64,000 nucleotides of DNA, taken from Bacillus atrophaeus. Its GTDB lineage: Bacteria > Bacillota > Bacilli > Bacillales > Bacillaceae. Both the position numbers and the translations under genes were made by a program. The stretch covers positions 1-64,000 of the forward strand of contig NZ_LSBB01000022.1 of the NCBI RefSeq assembly GCF_001584335.1, read 5' to 3'. This document shows, piece by piece, positions 18,107-26,148 of the stretch. How positions within the stretch are numbered: position 1 is the first letter of the stretch; each line of letters begins with the position of its first letter. The notes beneath the pieces were generated by a model. It had not been told where the DNA came from. It saw only the letters and a program-made list of their open reading frames with translations, and ran no database searches.

Positions 18107-18134
18107 AGTATAGCAAGCTATGGCAAAAACACAA
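18107..18134 (-). promoter_or_regulatory. Promoter of the type I toxin mRNA
   Basis: Minus strand TTGTGT, 16-bp spacer, TGC-extended TATACT. Predicted start near 18100 puts a stable GACAACCA / TGGTTGTC hairpin at the very 5' end of the mRNA. Confidence 0.7.
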
Positions 18135-18228
18135 TATATAGATTAGTGTTTTCACAAATTAAAGAAGCATTTCTCACTTTCATATAAAGACAATAAGAGC
18201 TTCCCATCTATTTATTTTAGCATGGTCA

Positions 18229-18257
18229 TTGTCCCACCGTATAAAGTTCTTTATAAT
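18229..18257 (+). promoter_or_regulatory. Promoter of the Rok-like gene
   Basis: TTGTCC-17-TATAAT, 50 bp upstream of the ATG. The 18157-18228 stretch before it holds no gene. Confidence 0.7.
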
Positions 18258-18307
18258 TTGATCTTCTTTCAAGACTGCCGATATCTTTAGATAAAGGAGA
18301 GATATAA

Positions 18308-18706
18308 ATGCTTACAGAAAGACAAGCGTTGCAAGAACGTCTGGAAAAAATAGATAAAGATGAAACCGCCATGATCAAGGAGTATCAAAAACAACGAAAC
18401 AAGATTTTTGAGCGCCTTAGAGAGCTTGATAGAGAAGAATATAAAAACCTTCCGGATCTTAAAAAATTAGCCTCACTAGAAAATCATCAAGAGTCAAAAC
18501 CCGAAAAAGACATAAGAAAGCATGTAGCTGTTAATATTTTGAAAGTCTATTCTGATGGTATGTCTGCTGATGAACTTAGAAGCAAGATTGAAAAAGAGAC
18601 GAATATGCAAATAGTTAACATGACGAGTTTTATGAGTTCGATTATGAAGAAAAATCCTTTCGTTCAAAAACCACGAAGAGGCTATTATAGATTTATTAAA
18701 ATGTAA
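18308..18706 (+). CDS. rok: Rok-like nucleoid-associated transcriptional repressor
   Basis: 132 aa, AAAGGAGAG upstream. The N-terminus (TERQALQERLEKID...ELDREEY) matches the coiled-coil oligomerisation part of B. subtilis Rok, and the C-terminus (NMTSFMSSIMKK...KPRRGYYRF) matches Rok's winged-helix A/T-rich DNA-binding domain. It is shorter than chromosomal Rok (~190 aa) because the linker is missing. Rok silences foreign A/T-rich DNA and comK; pLS20 carries a Rok that blocks competence in the host. The stop codon lies inside a TGTAACACAA inverted repeat. Confidence 0.88.
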   Translation: MLTERQALQERLEKIDKDETAMIKEYQKQRNKIFERLRELDREEYKNLPDLKKLASLENHQESKPEKDIRKHVAVNILKVYSDGMSADELRSKIEKETNMQIVNMTSFMSSIMKKNPFVQKPRRGYYRFIKM

Positions 18707-18731
18707 CACAATGTTATTGTGTTACATTTTT
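18702..18731 (+). promoter_or_regulatory. TGTAACACAA inverted repeat / terminator, site 1
   Basis: TGTAACACAA (18702-18711) and TTGTGTTACA (18717-18726) separated by 5 bp, followed by five T. It overlaps the stop codon of the Rok-like gene. The same 10-bp arms recur around the next promoter. Confidence 0.75.
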
Positions 18732-18734
18732 GAA

Positions 18735-18782
18735 TGAGTGCTGATCCCTTATGTATCAAGGGGTTAGCACTCTTTTTTTTTT
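18735..18782 (+). terminator. Strong intrinsic terminator after the Rok-like gene
   Basis: GAGTGCT...CCCTT / AAGGGG...AGCACTC stem followed by ten T residues. Confidence 0.88.
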
Positions 18783-18808
18783 GAAAAAGTTAAAATAAAG
18801 TATAAAAA

Positions 18809-18845
18809 TGTAACACAACATATGTTATAATGATATTGTGTTACA
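18809..18845 (+). promoter_or_regulatory. Promoter with flanking TGTAACACAA operator, site 2
   Basis: TGTAACACAA (18809-18818) and TTGTGTTACA (18836-18845) flank a TGT-extended TATAAT (18826-18831), so the dyad is centred on the -10 box. A protein bound to both arms would cover RNA polymerase. Drives the 97-aa gene and ssb. Confidence 0.78.
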
Positions 18846-18874
18846 TTTTCAAAAAGAGGAAGAGAGGTGAAAAA

Positions 18875-19168
18875 ATGGATATTCAGTATTGGGAAGTGAA
18901 TGTTAGTCGTAAAGAAGCTGCTACCACGATTGCGAATAAACTTAACAAGGTAAAGTTTTTGTTTGTTGCTGGGATTTCTGATACTCCAAGAGGAAAGTGT
19001 CTCTACATAAAATTTGATGATTTGCACCTGGAGTATACCGAAAAAACAAGAAATGGGATGATGCTTTTCCTCAATCAGTTAAATAGCATGATAAGAGATA
19101 AATCATTGGTTGCTGGGTTTATAAATGATCTGAACATTATAGATTTGGAGGGGAAGATTAAATGTTGA
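18875..19168 (+). CDS. Hypothetical small protein upstream of ssb, 97 aa
   Basis: ATG 18875 is chosen over 18830 because AGAGAGGTGA lies just upstream and the earlier start would sit on the promoter. Soluble, mixed alpha/beta, no known motif. Its last codons overlap the ssb start by 7 bases, so it is co-translated with SSB. Candidate SSB partner or entry protein; unsupported beyond context. Confidence 0.72.
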   Translation: MDIQYWEVNVSRKEAATTIANKLNKVKFLFVAGISDTPRGKCLYIKFDDLHLEYTEKTRNGMMLFLNQLNSMIRDKSLVAGFINDLNIIDLEGKIKC

Positions 19169-19632
19169 ATAGAGTAGTTCTAGTAGGAAGATTAACAAAG
19201 GACCCTGATCTTCGGTATACCCCACAAGGAACACCGGTCGTCACTTTTACTTTGGCTGTGAATCGTACATTTACAAATCAGTCGGGTGAACGTGAGGCAG
19301 ATTTTATAAATTGTGTTGCATGGAGAAGGACAGCTGAGAATGTTGCTAATTTTTTAAAAAAAGGGAGTATGGCAGGAGTTGACGGTCGTCTTCAGACCCG
19401 GACTTATGATAATAACCAAGGTAATCGTGTATGGGTAACTGAGGTGTTAGCTGAGACCGTTCAGTTTTTAGAACCCAAGAACAAAAACCAGAATGGAACC
19501 AATTCTGGATATGACCAAGGCTTTAAAGGGCAAAGTAACAACCGAGAAAATTTTGCTGGTGTAGGGGCGGGAAGAGATCCATTTACTGATGGAAAGCCTA
19601 TTGATGTAAGTGACGATGATCTTCCTTTTTAA
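19162..19632 (+). CDS. ssb: Single-stranded DNA-binding protein
   Basis: 156 aa. [20 protein letters not shown] starts the OB-fold, [21 protein letters not shown] follows, and the Gly/Asn-rich linker ends in the acidic tip DVSDDDLPF that recruits replication and repair proteins. Plasmid SSBs in leading regions protect the entering strand and reduce SOS induction. Regulated by the TGTAACACAA operator upstream through the co-transcribed 97-aa gene. Confidence 0.95.
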   Translation: MLNRVVLVGRLTKDPDLRYTPQGTPVVTFTLAVNRTFTNQSGEREADFINCVAWRRTAENVANFLKKGSMAGVDGRLQTRTYDNNQGNRVWVTEVLAETVQFLEPKNKNQNGTNSGYDQGFKGQSNNRENFAGVGAGRDPFTDGKPIDVSDDDLPF

Positions 19633-19699
19633 GACTGATTAATGCTACCTTGCGTAAAAGCATTAGCCCTAGAGTGCTATCGGAATTGAGGTGATGACA

Positions 19700-20056
19700 A
19701 TGAAAAATTTAAAGAATGATAGGCATTCCGCCCAAAATGAATATGAATTAGCATTATTTAAAAAAAGTGTTAAGACACTAATTATGCTCGTTTTAACAGT
19801 CATGTTTTTTGCTTTCTGCTTTAAGATTTTGGGGACAGCTTTAAATGAATCAGAGACACATTACGATGATATTGAACAAAAAAAATATGAATTGCTGGCA
19901 GAAGAATTAAATGTAAACAAGAAAAATATTGTAATCAGTCATAAGTGGTTTCAGGATTTCGACATTGCAACAACCGATAGAGGAGAATATAAAGTTGTTT
20001 TCAAAAATGATGACGATATTGAAAATATTGTAATTTCGAATATATCAAAAGAATAA
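19700..20056 (+). CDS. Single-pass membrane protein, 118 aa
   Basis: ATG 19700 with GAGGTG 6 bases upstream. One membrane segment near residues 27-48, then a soluble domain (YELLAEELNVNKKNIVIS...YKVVFKNDDDIENIVI). The same layout, TM then Y...A..L.I....IVI...Y.V.F....I, occurs in the 93-aa protein at 56824. Function unknown. Confidence 0.7.
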   Translation: MKNLKNDRHSAQNEYELALFKKSVKTLIMLVLTVMFFAFCFKILGTALNESETHYDDIEQKKYELLAEELNVNKKNIVISHKWFQDFDIATTDRGEYKVVFKNDDDIENIVISNISKE

Positions 20057-20172
20057 CCCTCCGGAATCAGTCGCCAAACAGGAATCCCGGAAGAGTTAAG
20101 GTAAAAGGGGCTGTATCAGCCCTTAATTAAGTATAAGTTATTTAGAAACCGTTGAAAATAGGAGGAGTTATT

Positions 20173-20385
20173 ATGTGGGAAGAGAAAAATTATTTAGGTT
20201 TTTTCGTATTAATCTTTATTGGTGCTATTATGGCAACCTTGTTCATAATTTCGACGGTTTTCCCAGTTGAATTTATGGCATTCTGCATTCAGCATAGTGT
20301 TGCCCTTAATATTATAGGTGGAGTCGTTGTATTTATTTTCATCGTAATACTAGGTTTTTATTATTTTATATATGACAGATGTTAA
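20173..20385 (+). CDS. Small two-TM membrane protein, 70 aa
   Basis: ATG 20173 with GGAGGAG 5-6 bases upstream; the earlier TTG at 20152 would overlap that site. Two hydrophobic segments (about 8-28 and 43-65). Between it and the 118-aa gene lies AAGGGGCTG / CAGCCCTT, a weak hairpin. Function unknown; small membrane proteins are common in entry regions. Confidence 0.62.
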   Translation: MWEEKNYLGFFVLIFIGAIMATLFIISTVFPVEFMAFCIQHSVALNIIGGVVVFIFIVILGFYYFIYDRC

Positions 20386-20510
20386 TAGGTTAGGGTTTAT
20401 TGAAAAAACTGTTCAACTAACAGGAGCACTATTACAATAGAAGATAATGAATAGAAGGGCACTGTGTTTTTGAATTCACATGTCTAATATAAATAGAAGA
20501 GGTAATAGGT

Positions 20511-21080
20511 ATGAATTTAGTTGAACCGATCCGAAACAGAAAAGATATAGACAACATGAAGAAGCTGCTTTATTCGATGAATGAACGTGACGCCGTATAT
20601 TTCATTATCGGAATAAACACTGCTTTTCGGATTAGTGACTTAATTCATTTGAAATTCAAAGATGTTATTGACGAAAAAATGAGGCCTCTTGATTACTTTG
20701 AATTGAGAGAAACCAAAACAGGGAAACACAATAAAATTGCCATGACTAAAGGTGTTCGAAAAGCAATCGTTCAATATGTTCAGCACCGGTATGAAGGGAA
20801 CCTTGACCATTACCTTTTCACCGGCCAGAAATCTAAAGATAAGCCGATTACCAGGGTGACTGCCTGGCGGAATATTAAGGCTGCAGCTGACACAATAGGC
20901 TTAAAAAACATTGGGACGCATTCATTGCGGAAAACCTTTGGTTATCATCAATACAAGAATGGAACGGATATTACGCTGCTAATGGATATGTTTAATCATA
21001 GTAGCGCGGGAATTACATTAAGATATATCGGAATTACACAGGACCAAAAGGATCAGGCTGTGAAGTCATTAGACTTATGA
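20511..21080 (+). CDS. Tyrosine recombinase catalytic-domain protein
   Basis: 189 aa made of the catalytic half of a tyrosine recombinase only: TAFRISDLIHL (Arg I), THSLRKTFG (HxxR), FNHSSAGITLRYIG (His and nucleophile Tyr). The N-terminal core-binding domain of XerC/D and integrases is absent; related stand-alone proteins exist in B. subtilis plasmids and phages. A plasmid dimer-resolution role is plausible. AGAGGTAATAGGT precedes the ATG. Its upstream gap (20386-20510) shows no clear promoter. Confidence 0.82.
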   Translation: MNLVEPIRNRKDIDNMKKLLYSMNERDAVYFIIGINTAFRISDLIHLKFKDVIDEKMRPLDYFELRETKTGKHNKIAMTKGVRKAIVQYVQHRYEGNLDHYLFTGQKSKDKPITRVTAWRNIKAAADTIGLKNIGTHSLRKTFGYHQYKNGTDITLLMDMFNHSSAGITLRYIGITQDQKDQAVKSLDL

Positions 21081-21108
21081 TTTGACGACTAACTAACAGG
21101 GGGAATTC

Positions 21109-21348
21109 ATGATGTCAAAAAAAATAAAATACATGTTGGCCATTGCGCTGGTGATTACGCTAATGGTTTTATTCAGGCATATTTTATTCCTTCTGTTGGT
21201 GAAATTGGTCTTCGGCGCTTTACTGATTTTCGTTTGTATTGTTGGTGTGTATGCCCTATTTAGATTATTTGCGGGATTAATAAGTGTTGCACTTGTGGTC
21301 GCAGGAATGCTTCTTATTTTTAAGATCGTTCAATTGGCTTGTGCATAG
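21109..21348 (+). CDS. Small hydrophobic protein, 79 aa
   Basis: ATG 21109 (or 21112) with AGGGGG upstream. Nearly the whole protein is hydrophobic, with two or three membrane segments and a basic N-terminus. Followed 12 bp later by the next membrane protein gene. No family recognised. Confidence 0.62.
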   Translation: MMSKKIKYMLAIALVITLMVLFRHILFLLLVKLVFGALLIFVCIVGVYALFRLFAGLISVALVVAGMLLIFKIVQLACA

Positions 21349-21360
21349 AAAGGAGATAGC

Positions 21361-22020
21361 ATGGAATATTTATTAGTGCTAATATTGATACTTTTCCCTT
21401 TAGTATGGTATTCAGTGGGGGGAGCAATTTTTGATGGTTTAATGGAGATCTCAGAGCTTTCTAAAAAGTTCAATGCGAGTAAAAAGTCAATTAGAGATTA
21501 TTTGAAGATACAAAAAAATTTAAGACATAAAATAGATGCTATCATATACCGTCCAAACAAGGATGTAAGTTTTAAGACATTGGTGGATAATCTTGAAGAT
21601 CTGTTGAATGTTCTTAGTTTAGAGAGTCCACGCTTTGATCGTTCTAATAAGAATGATTTGTTGGTAAGGAATTTTCCACAAGCTTATTTCAAAGTATACA
21701 TTCAGCTTATACGCTACGATGACTCGTTGAAAATTATATTTGATCAACTGTTATCTCTAATCTATGGTGATTATGATGATCCCCATATAAAAGAGATTAA
21801 AGATCTTCGTGATGAAGTAACGAATATCATCGTGTCAATTAGAAGAGAAGCTGAAAACACAATTAAACCTTATCGTAGAGAGAAAAACAAATTATTTAAA
21901 GTCAATGTTAAACATGCTCAGGAAATTATTGAATTTGAAAAACAGTTCATAAAAGAGCAACGTGCTGCACAAAAGAATGCTGTGGGGAACAACTCAATTG
22001 TGAAGTTAAATAAAGTATAG
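21361..22020 (+). CDS. Membrane-anchored helical protein, 219 aa
   Basis: AAAGGAGATAGC directly before the ATG. One N-terminal membrane segment (about 3-22) followed by a charged, helical cytoplasmic domain with a Lys-rich end. Probably co-transcribed with the preceding hydrophobic protein. No family recognised. Confidence 0.68.
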   Translation: MEYLLVLILILFPLVWYSVGGAIFDGLMEISELSKKFNASKKSIRDYLKIQKNLRHKIDAIIYRPNKDVSFKTLVDNLEDLLNVLSLESPRFDRSNKNDLLVRNFPQAYFKVYIQLIRYDDSLKIIFDQLLSLIYGDYDDPHIKEIKDLRDEVTNIIVSIRREAENTIKPYRREKNKLFKVNVKHAQEIIEFEKQFIKEQRAAQKNAVGNNSIVKLNKV

Positions 22021-22085
22021 TCTCTCTCTTATTGACTCGTTATGTTTCAGTGGATAGTCAATCTAAAGAAGGGATGTAAAATAAT

Positions 22086-22418
22086 ATGAATGAGATTTTG
22101 TTTAATATATTTGCAGTATTGTCCTGTATTTTCTGTTTGTTAAGCCTGTTTAAAAAATTTGAACGTGTGTTTATCTCGATAGGAGCAATATTTCTAATAA
22201 TGGCATTTAGTACAGGAGGATTTGGCGATGCACTTCATTCATGGTTATCTACAGTATTTGGCTTTGTTGATCAAGATGAACAAAATCAAATACTCACGGT
22301 TATGAAAACATTCCGTATTCACTTTTATATAATATTGTTTTTTGGAATCTTGGGAGTCTTTATCAAGTTGTTTTTTCGGCATAAAAGGAATAATTCTAGT
22401 GTACGTGAAGAGGAATGA
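22086..22418 (+). CDS. Polytopic small membrane protein, 110 aa
   Basis: Three hydrophobic segments (about 3-18, 26-46, 75-98), GAAGGGATG upstream. Ends before a clear terminator. No family recognised. Confidence 0.65.
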   Translation: MNEILFNIFAVLSCIFCLLSLFKKFERVFISIGAIFLIMAFSTGGFGDALHSWLSTVFGFVDQDEQNQILTVMKTFRIHFYIILFFGILGVFIKLFFRHKRNNSSVREEE

Positions 22419-22440
22419 ATTTGAAATCGAATTAGAAAAA

Positions 22441-22471
22441 AGTTATCAGGGTAATCCTGATGACTTTTTTT
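22441..22471 (+). terminator. Intrinsic terminator
   Basis: AGTTATCAGG / CCTGATGACT stem with 4-5 base loop and seven T. Confidence 0.88.
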
Positions 22472-22540
22472 GTTGATTGATTTCCTATAGAGCAATCAAA
22501 AGGTATAATTTTTATATGGAAGTGAGAGGGGGAGAGCACG

Positions 22541-23737
22541 CTGGTTATTGATAAAACAAGAATATTTATAAGTTCAGCATACGAAGAGTCCTTAAAGACA
22601 CCGAGAAAAATCATCAAAAAACACTTAGAGGAATGTGGCCATGAGGTACCCATCTTTGAAGAAGAAGATTTTGGGACATGGAAGCCGGATACAATGAAGC
22701 ATTGCATCGAAGTAGTTGAGAAAAGCGACATTGTCATATTGCTTATAAATGCAAAATCAGGTGAAGAACCGGAATTAAGATGGGGGAATGTAACACCTAC
22801 ATACTTGGAATTCCAAGAAGCTTGGAAAAAGAAGAAGCACATTTTGGTTTTCGTAAATCCGGATATCAAAAAGAGGTTCTTTGATTTAAGGAAGGATTTT
22901 GACTCATTATATAACCAATACATTGAAGAGAACCATAGGCCACCTGATTCACCCTTTGATCCATTTGAAAGCTGGATTTCCAGTCAGGAAGGATTGGCCA
23001 AAAGACATCTACAAGCAGCAGATCCATTTGTTTGGGCATTCTTGTATGACATATATAAAAAAAGGTACTGGTTGTATGAGTATGATTTTGCACAATCTGA
23101 AAAAGAGGCTAAGCAAATTTCCCAAATGATCAGTAATTCTTTAAAGACGGTTGTTGACTTTATTCCAAGGTTAGACGAGTTAACTGAAATTGAAGAGCAG
23201 CAGTCATATTTAGTAGAATATGCCGAACACACCCTTACTATGCTCCATCAAAGAAATTTAATATTGAATAAAGAGCAACAAGATTGGTCAAACTTTTTAA
23301 AACAAGGAATTGAATTTCTTAACCATAGTTACGACATCATCCAGGCTAAAGATACAAACCCAGTAGTCGTTAATCATATCAATTCGTGTTATGCTGCTTC
23401 GTTATATTCTCAGGATGGAGAAACATTAAGGTTGGTCGGAAAAGCAGGAGATATAACAGCCCCGGAAGTATTTGCATTATACGAAGAAGGAATTCATGTT
23501 GTTGATGCCTTCAATCAGGGTGAACGATTAATTACTTACAGGGAAGATAAAAAGACATTCTATATCACTGAGGCCGTTGATAGCTTCGTTCTATGCCTTC
23601 ACTTTCTGCTTGAAGAGGATTGGGATGTAAAGCGTGCTGAAGCATACGCACAAGAGGTTGAATGTGCTATAATGAATAAACACCAACTCTATTTTGAATT
23701 TTTGAACTTGCTGATAGGAGGGAGCACTAATGAGTAG
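22541..23737 (+). CDS. DUF4062 (TIR-like fold) protein with CTG start
   Basis: 398 aa. The frame is open back to a stop at 22523 and the only start fitting the ribosome site GAGAGGGGGAGA is CTG 22541; the ATG at 22694 would cut off the conserved N-terminus. TRIFISSAYEES, then LEECGHEVPIFEE, SDIVILLI and KKKHILVFV form the DUF4062 pattern, a TIR/SIR-like domain common in defence and signalling proteins. The C-terminal ~200 residues are helical and unrecognised. TATAAT at 22504 may be its -10. It overlaps the next small gene by 8 bases. Candidate two-gene defence or exclusion module. Confidence 0.72.
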   Translation: MVIDKTRIFISSAYEESLKTPRKIIKKHLEECGHEVPIFEEEDFGTWKPDTMKHCIEVVEKSDIVILLINAKSGEEPELRWGNVTPTYLEFQEAWKKKKHILVFVNPDIKKRFFDLRKDFDSLYNQYIEENHRPPDSPFDPFESWISSQEGLAKRHLQAADPFVWAFLYDIYKKRYWLYEYDFAQSEKEAKQISQMISNSLKTVVDFIPRLDELTEIEEQQSYLVEYAEHTLTMLHQRNLILNKEQQDWSNFLKQGIEFLNHSYDIIQAKDTNPVVVNHINSCYAASLYSQDGETLRLVGKAGDITAPEVFALYEEGIHVVDAFNQGERLITYREDKKTFYITEAVDSFVLCLHFLLEEDWDVKRAEAYAQEVECAIMNKHQLYFEFLNLLIGGSTNE

Positions 23738-23975
23738 AGAACTTGCGAATTACAGTAGCTCTGGCTCGGTTGTTGTTAAACGTTCCCCAGCTGTAAGGGC
23801 AAGAAAAGTTAAAGGTTCTGCCGGCATGAGGGCTAGAAAAATTACAGCTGATGGTAAGTATATTCCTTCTCAAAATCTAAGAAGAACAATTTCTAAAATG
23901 AATTCGAATGTTCGATCTTTAAATGATTTATTGAATAAGTCAAATCAGATTAAATCAGATCAGGAAAATCGTTAA
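23730..23975 (+). CDS. Small basic partner protein, 81 aa
   Basis: Overlaps the DUF4062 gene by 8 bases with GGAGGGAGC before its ATG. Ser/Arg/Lys-rich, with VVVKRSPAVRARKVKG and MRARKIT repeating a VRARK/MRARK motif; ends in a helical Asn/Lys stretch. Could bind nucleic acid or regulate the upstream protein. No family recognised. Confidence 0.62.
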   Translation: MSRELANYSSSGSVVVKRSPAVRARKVKGSAGMRARKITADGKYIPSQNLRRTISKMNSNVRSLNDLLNKSNQIKSDQENR

Positions 23976-23981
23976 AATAGT

Positions 23982-24013
23982 AATCGTCCTTTTATTAAAG
24001 GACGATTTTTTGT
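23982..24013 (+). terminator. Intrinsic terminator of the DUF4062 operon
   Basis: AATCGTCCTTT / AAAGGACGATT stem followed by six T. Confidence 0.88.
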
Positions 24014-24024
24014 TTATAGGCAGG

Positions 24025-24150
24025 AAAAGACCGTGACGTCAGTACCCTAACAGCTGAAGGTAAGATCCGGCCGCATCCGGAATCCAGCCGGCAGCTGAAC
24101 CAAATTCGGATTTTTCATAAGGTGAGGCCGGCGACATCCGAATTTGTGGT
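24025..24150. repeat. GC-rich CAGCTG repeat, copy 2 of 3
   Basis: Contains two CAGCTGAA units, ATCCGGAA-type repeats and an 11-bp perfect inverted repeat CAAATTCGGAT / ATCCGAATTTG (24101-24111 / 24136-24146). Shares units with 17528-17633 and 47280-47455. Confidence 0.6.
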
Positions 24151-24212
24151 TTTAGCGACATGAGAAATTTGCGTGGAGGGAGGTTAAACCCTGATATACA
24201 AAGGTTTCCATG

Positions 24213-24333
24213 ATTGTAACAGTGTAACAGGTTTACTCATTAACAAATTTACTTTGTAACAGTGTTAGTGGGCTATTTTAGATTTTTTACGCGGAATTCT
24301 TTTAAAAAAGAGTGGGGGAGTGGCTATGTAATG
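24213..24333 (+). promoter_or_regulatory. GTAACAGTG operator with decayed gene start
   Basis: TGTAACAGTGTAACAGG (24215-) and GTAACAGTGTTAGTGGG (24256-) match the region before the RHH gene at 48915 (GTTACAGTGTTAGTGGG at 48854-). About 45 bp downstream is a good ribosome site AGTGGGGGAG, but the ATG that follows is at once closed by TAA. It looks like a copy of the regulator's control region whose gene was lost. Confidence 0.5.
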
Positions 24334-24339
24334 GAGAGG

Positions 24340-25152
24340 TTACTCTCTCCAAGAAACGAATGAAGGTAAACGAAGTTTCCCGTGTTTGGTCATAAAACGA
24401 TGTTTCACATTGCACGAGATAGGTTCAACAAAAACAAAATCTTCAGTTTCAGACTTTAATTTTTTCATTGAATGAAACTTATGTCGCTCAGACTTTGGCA
24501 TAAATTCCATCATGCCAGCGGGCGTACCATCTTGGTAAGACAGCAGAAATTTTATATCTTTACGTGTATAACCGGTTATCAGCACTTCAGTAAAGTCATA
24601 ATTAATGACTTTAATCCAGTTCTTAGAGCGTTTTCCGATTTCATATACTGAGTTTGCTTTTTTCAGGACGATGCCCTCTAATCCTTTTTCTTTAACCATA
24701 TTGAAATAGGAGACACCATTTCCTCTTATCCCTTCAAGTACAAAAGCATTCGGATGGTTTATTTCAAGACCTTTAAGCACTTCTTTGCGTTGTGTCAGTG
24801 GTTTTGATGCGATGGATTGGCCGTTTGAATAAATGACATCAAAAATGCAATATACAATCTTATGTGGGGATTTATTGGACATAAATCGTTCCATGACTGC
24901 TTCAAAGTCAGGAGATCCGTCAGCACCAGTTACAATTATTTCACCATCTAACACCGTACCGTCAGGAACATCTAAATTCAATAACTCAGGAAACTTGCTG
25001 CTAACTTCATTGTTGTGACGCGTATAAAGCCTTATTTGATTATTGAATTTTGATAGTACAATCCGTATACCATCAAATTTAAGCTCACTGATGTAAGAAT
25101 CATCATCGAATGGTTCTTTTGTGGATTCGAGTAGCATAGGGGATATAAACAA
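24340..25152 (-). CDS. ligB: ATP-dependent DNA ligase, LigB/YoqV-like
   Basis: 270 aa from TTG 25152, selected because GGGAGGTGAT lies just upstream; this gives MFISPMLL, the start and length of SPbeta YoqV (LigB). Motif I is ELKFDGIR with the lysine that takes AMP at about residue 25; further ligase motifs are LDGEIIV and EGIVLKK. Seals nicks in duplex DNA using ATP; useful when the entering single strand is made double-stranded. It is the last minus-strand gene of the block and is separated from the upstream genes by a terminator. Confidence 0.9.
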   Translation of the reverse strand: MFISPMLLESTKEPFDDDSYISELKFDGIRIVLSKFNNQIRLYTRHNNEVSSKFPELLNLDVPDGTVLDGEIIVTGADGSPDFEAVMERFMSNKSPHKIVYCIFDVIYSNGQSIASKPLTQRKEVLKGLEINHPNAFVLEGIRGNGVSYFNMVKEKGLEGIVLKKANSVYEIGKRSKNWIKVINYDFTEVLITGYTRKDIKFLLSYQDGTPAGMMEFMPKSERHKFHSMKKLKSETEDFVFVEPISCNVKHRFMTKHGKLRLPSFVSWRE

Positions 25153-25261
25153 AAAATCACCTCCCTTTTGAAATAATAAGTGAAGGGCGGTGATCTTTAA
25201 AGTCATTTGAACCTGGTACTTAATGGGTTTCAATTATGTTAAGCTCTACAGTCCCATAATA

Positions 25262-25296
25262 AAAAATAAAATACCCCGGAGGGTCTAATTCCGGGG
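25262..25296 (-). terminator. Terminator of minus-strand operon A
   Basis: On the minus strand CCCCGGA / TCCGGGG (25274-25280 / 25290-25296) followed by TATTTTATTTTTT. Confidence 0.85.
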
Positions 25297-25383
25297 CCGG
25301 TAGCAATCAATCCTCAAGCACAAAGATTGATCATATGTCAATGATACATATAGCAAAGTAATGTGTAAACAGAATTGTTACTC

Positions 25384-25653
25384 CTACAGGTCATTAATTT
25401 TCCACACACCGTCTAAGCGATATTTATTAACTAGGTACTTCAGAAACTCAAAATAGCTCTGACCTGTTTCTTTAAAGCTCCATTCTTCTCCGATAAAAGC
25501 CGTTATTAAGGATATTTGCCCTCTGATAAAATTTGATTTTTGTTGGTAGGCTAGCCCTGTAACTGATTTTTCAATGCGGATGAACTCATTAATAGCATCA
25601 GTAAGTAATTTTCTTGAGGCATCGGGTGATATTTTTATTGTGGGTATTTCCAA
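25384..25653 (-). CDS. Hypothetical protein, 89 aa (operon A)
   Basis: Soluble, helical small protein; GGAGGCG upstream. Last gene of the operon that starts in R1 copy A. No family recognised. Confidence 0.65.
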   Translation of the reverse strand: MEIPTIKISPDASRKLLTDAINEFIRIEKSVTGLAYQQKSNFIRGQISLITAFIGEEWSFKETGQSYFEFLKYLVNKYRLDGVWKINDL

Positions 25654-25668
25654 AAAAAACGCCTCCTG

Positions 25669-26148
25669 TTATTTAGAGTATACCTTCATTTTTTGATTGG
25701 TCTTTTTGCCGTTTTTTATCTTGTCCAGGTACTTTGTAAGAAAAGAATCATATAGACTATCGGGAATATATCCAAGCCTTTGCAGCAAGAGATTTTCAAC
25801 GACATTCATTTTCTTTGTGAAGAATTGATAATCTACCCTAGATTCCTCAGAAGCAGTGTTACCGGTTATTTCATCTGCTTTTGCCTTTCTATAGAGTTCG
25901 TTATATTTTGTAGAGCGTTTTTGCCTGATAAGTTTCAACAAGCAAAGTAACTCAAACGTGTGAAAAGTCATTAATTCAGGAGTTGTCTTAAACAGATCCT
26001 CTTCATCGGCAGTTTCGCGGAAACTGACGGTTTTACGGCTGCCGTTTTCTTCGGCATCTTTTATTTTGATGATGCAGAAATCACATTCATAATAGTTAGC
26101 CTCGTTTTCTTTTGCTACGGGGCTACCGCAGTATGGGCAAGTTTTCAT
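25669..26148 (-). CDS. Zinc-ribbon protein, 159 aa (operon A)
   Basis: N-terminal CPYCG...YECDFC gives two CxxC knuckles typical of a zinc ribbon (residues ~4-30). The remainder is helical, ending in a basic tail. Overlaps the upstream 262-aa gene by 4 bases, so the pair is co-translated. Nucleic-acid or protein binding is likely; the pathway is unknown. Confidence 0.72.
   Translation of the reverse strand: MKTCPYCGSPVAKENEANYYECDFCIIKIKDAEENGSRKTVSFRETADEEDLFKTTPELMTFHTFELLCLLKLIRQKRSTKYNELYRKAKADEITGNTASEESRVDYQFFTKKMNVVENLLLQRLGYIPDSLYDSFLTKYLDKIKNGKKTNQKMKVYSK

Noticed and set aside
22694..23737. ATG 22694 as the start of the DUF4062 protein
   Set aside because: It would remove the conserved FISSAYE part of the domain and has no ribosome site; CTG 22541 has one.
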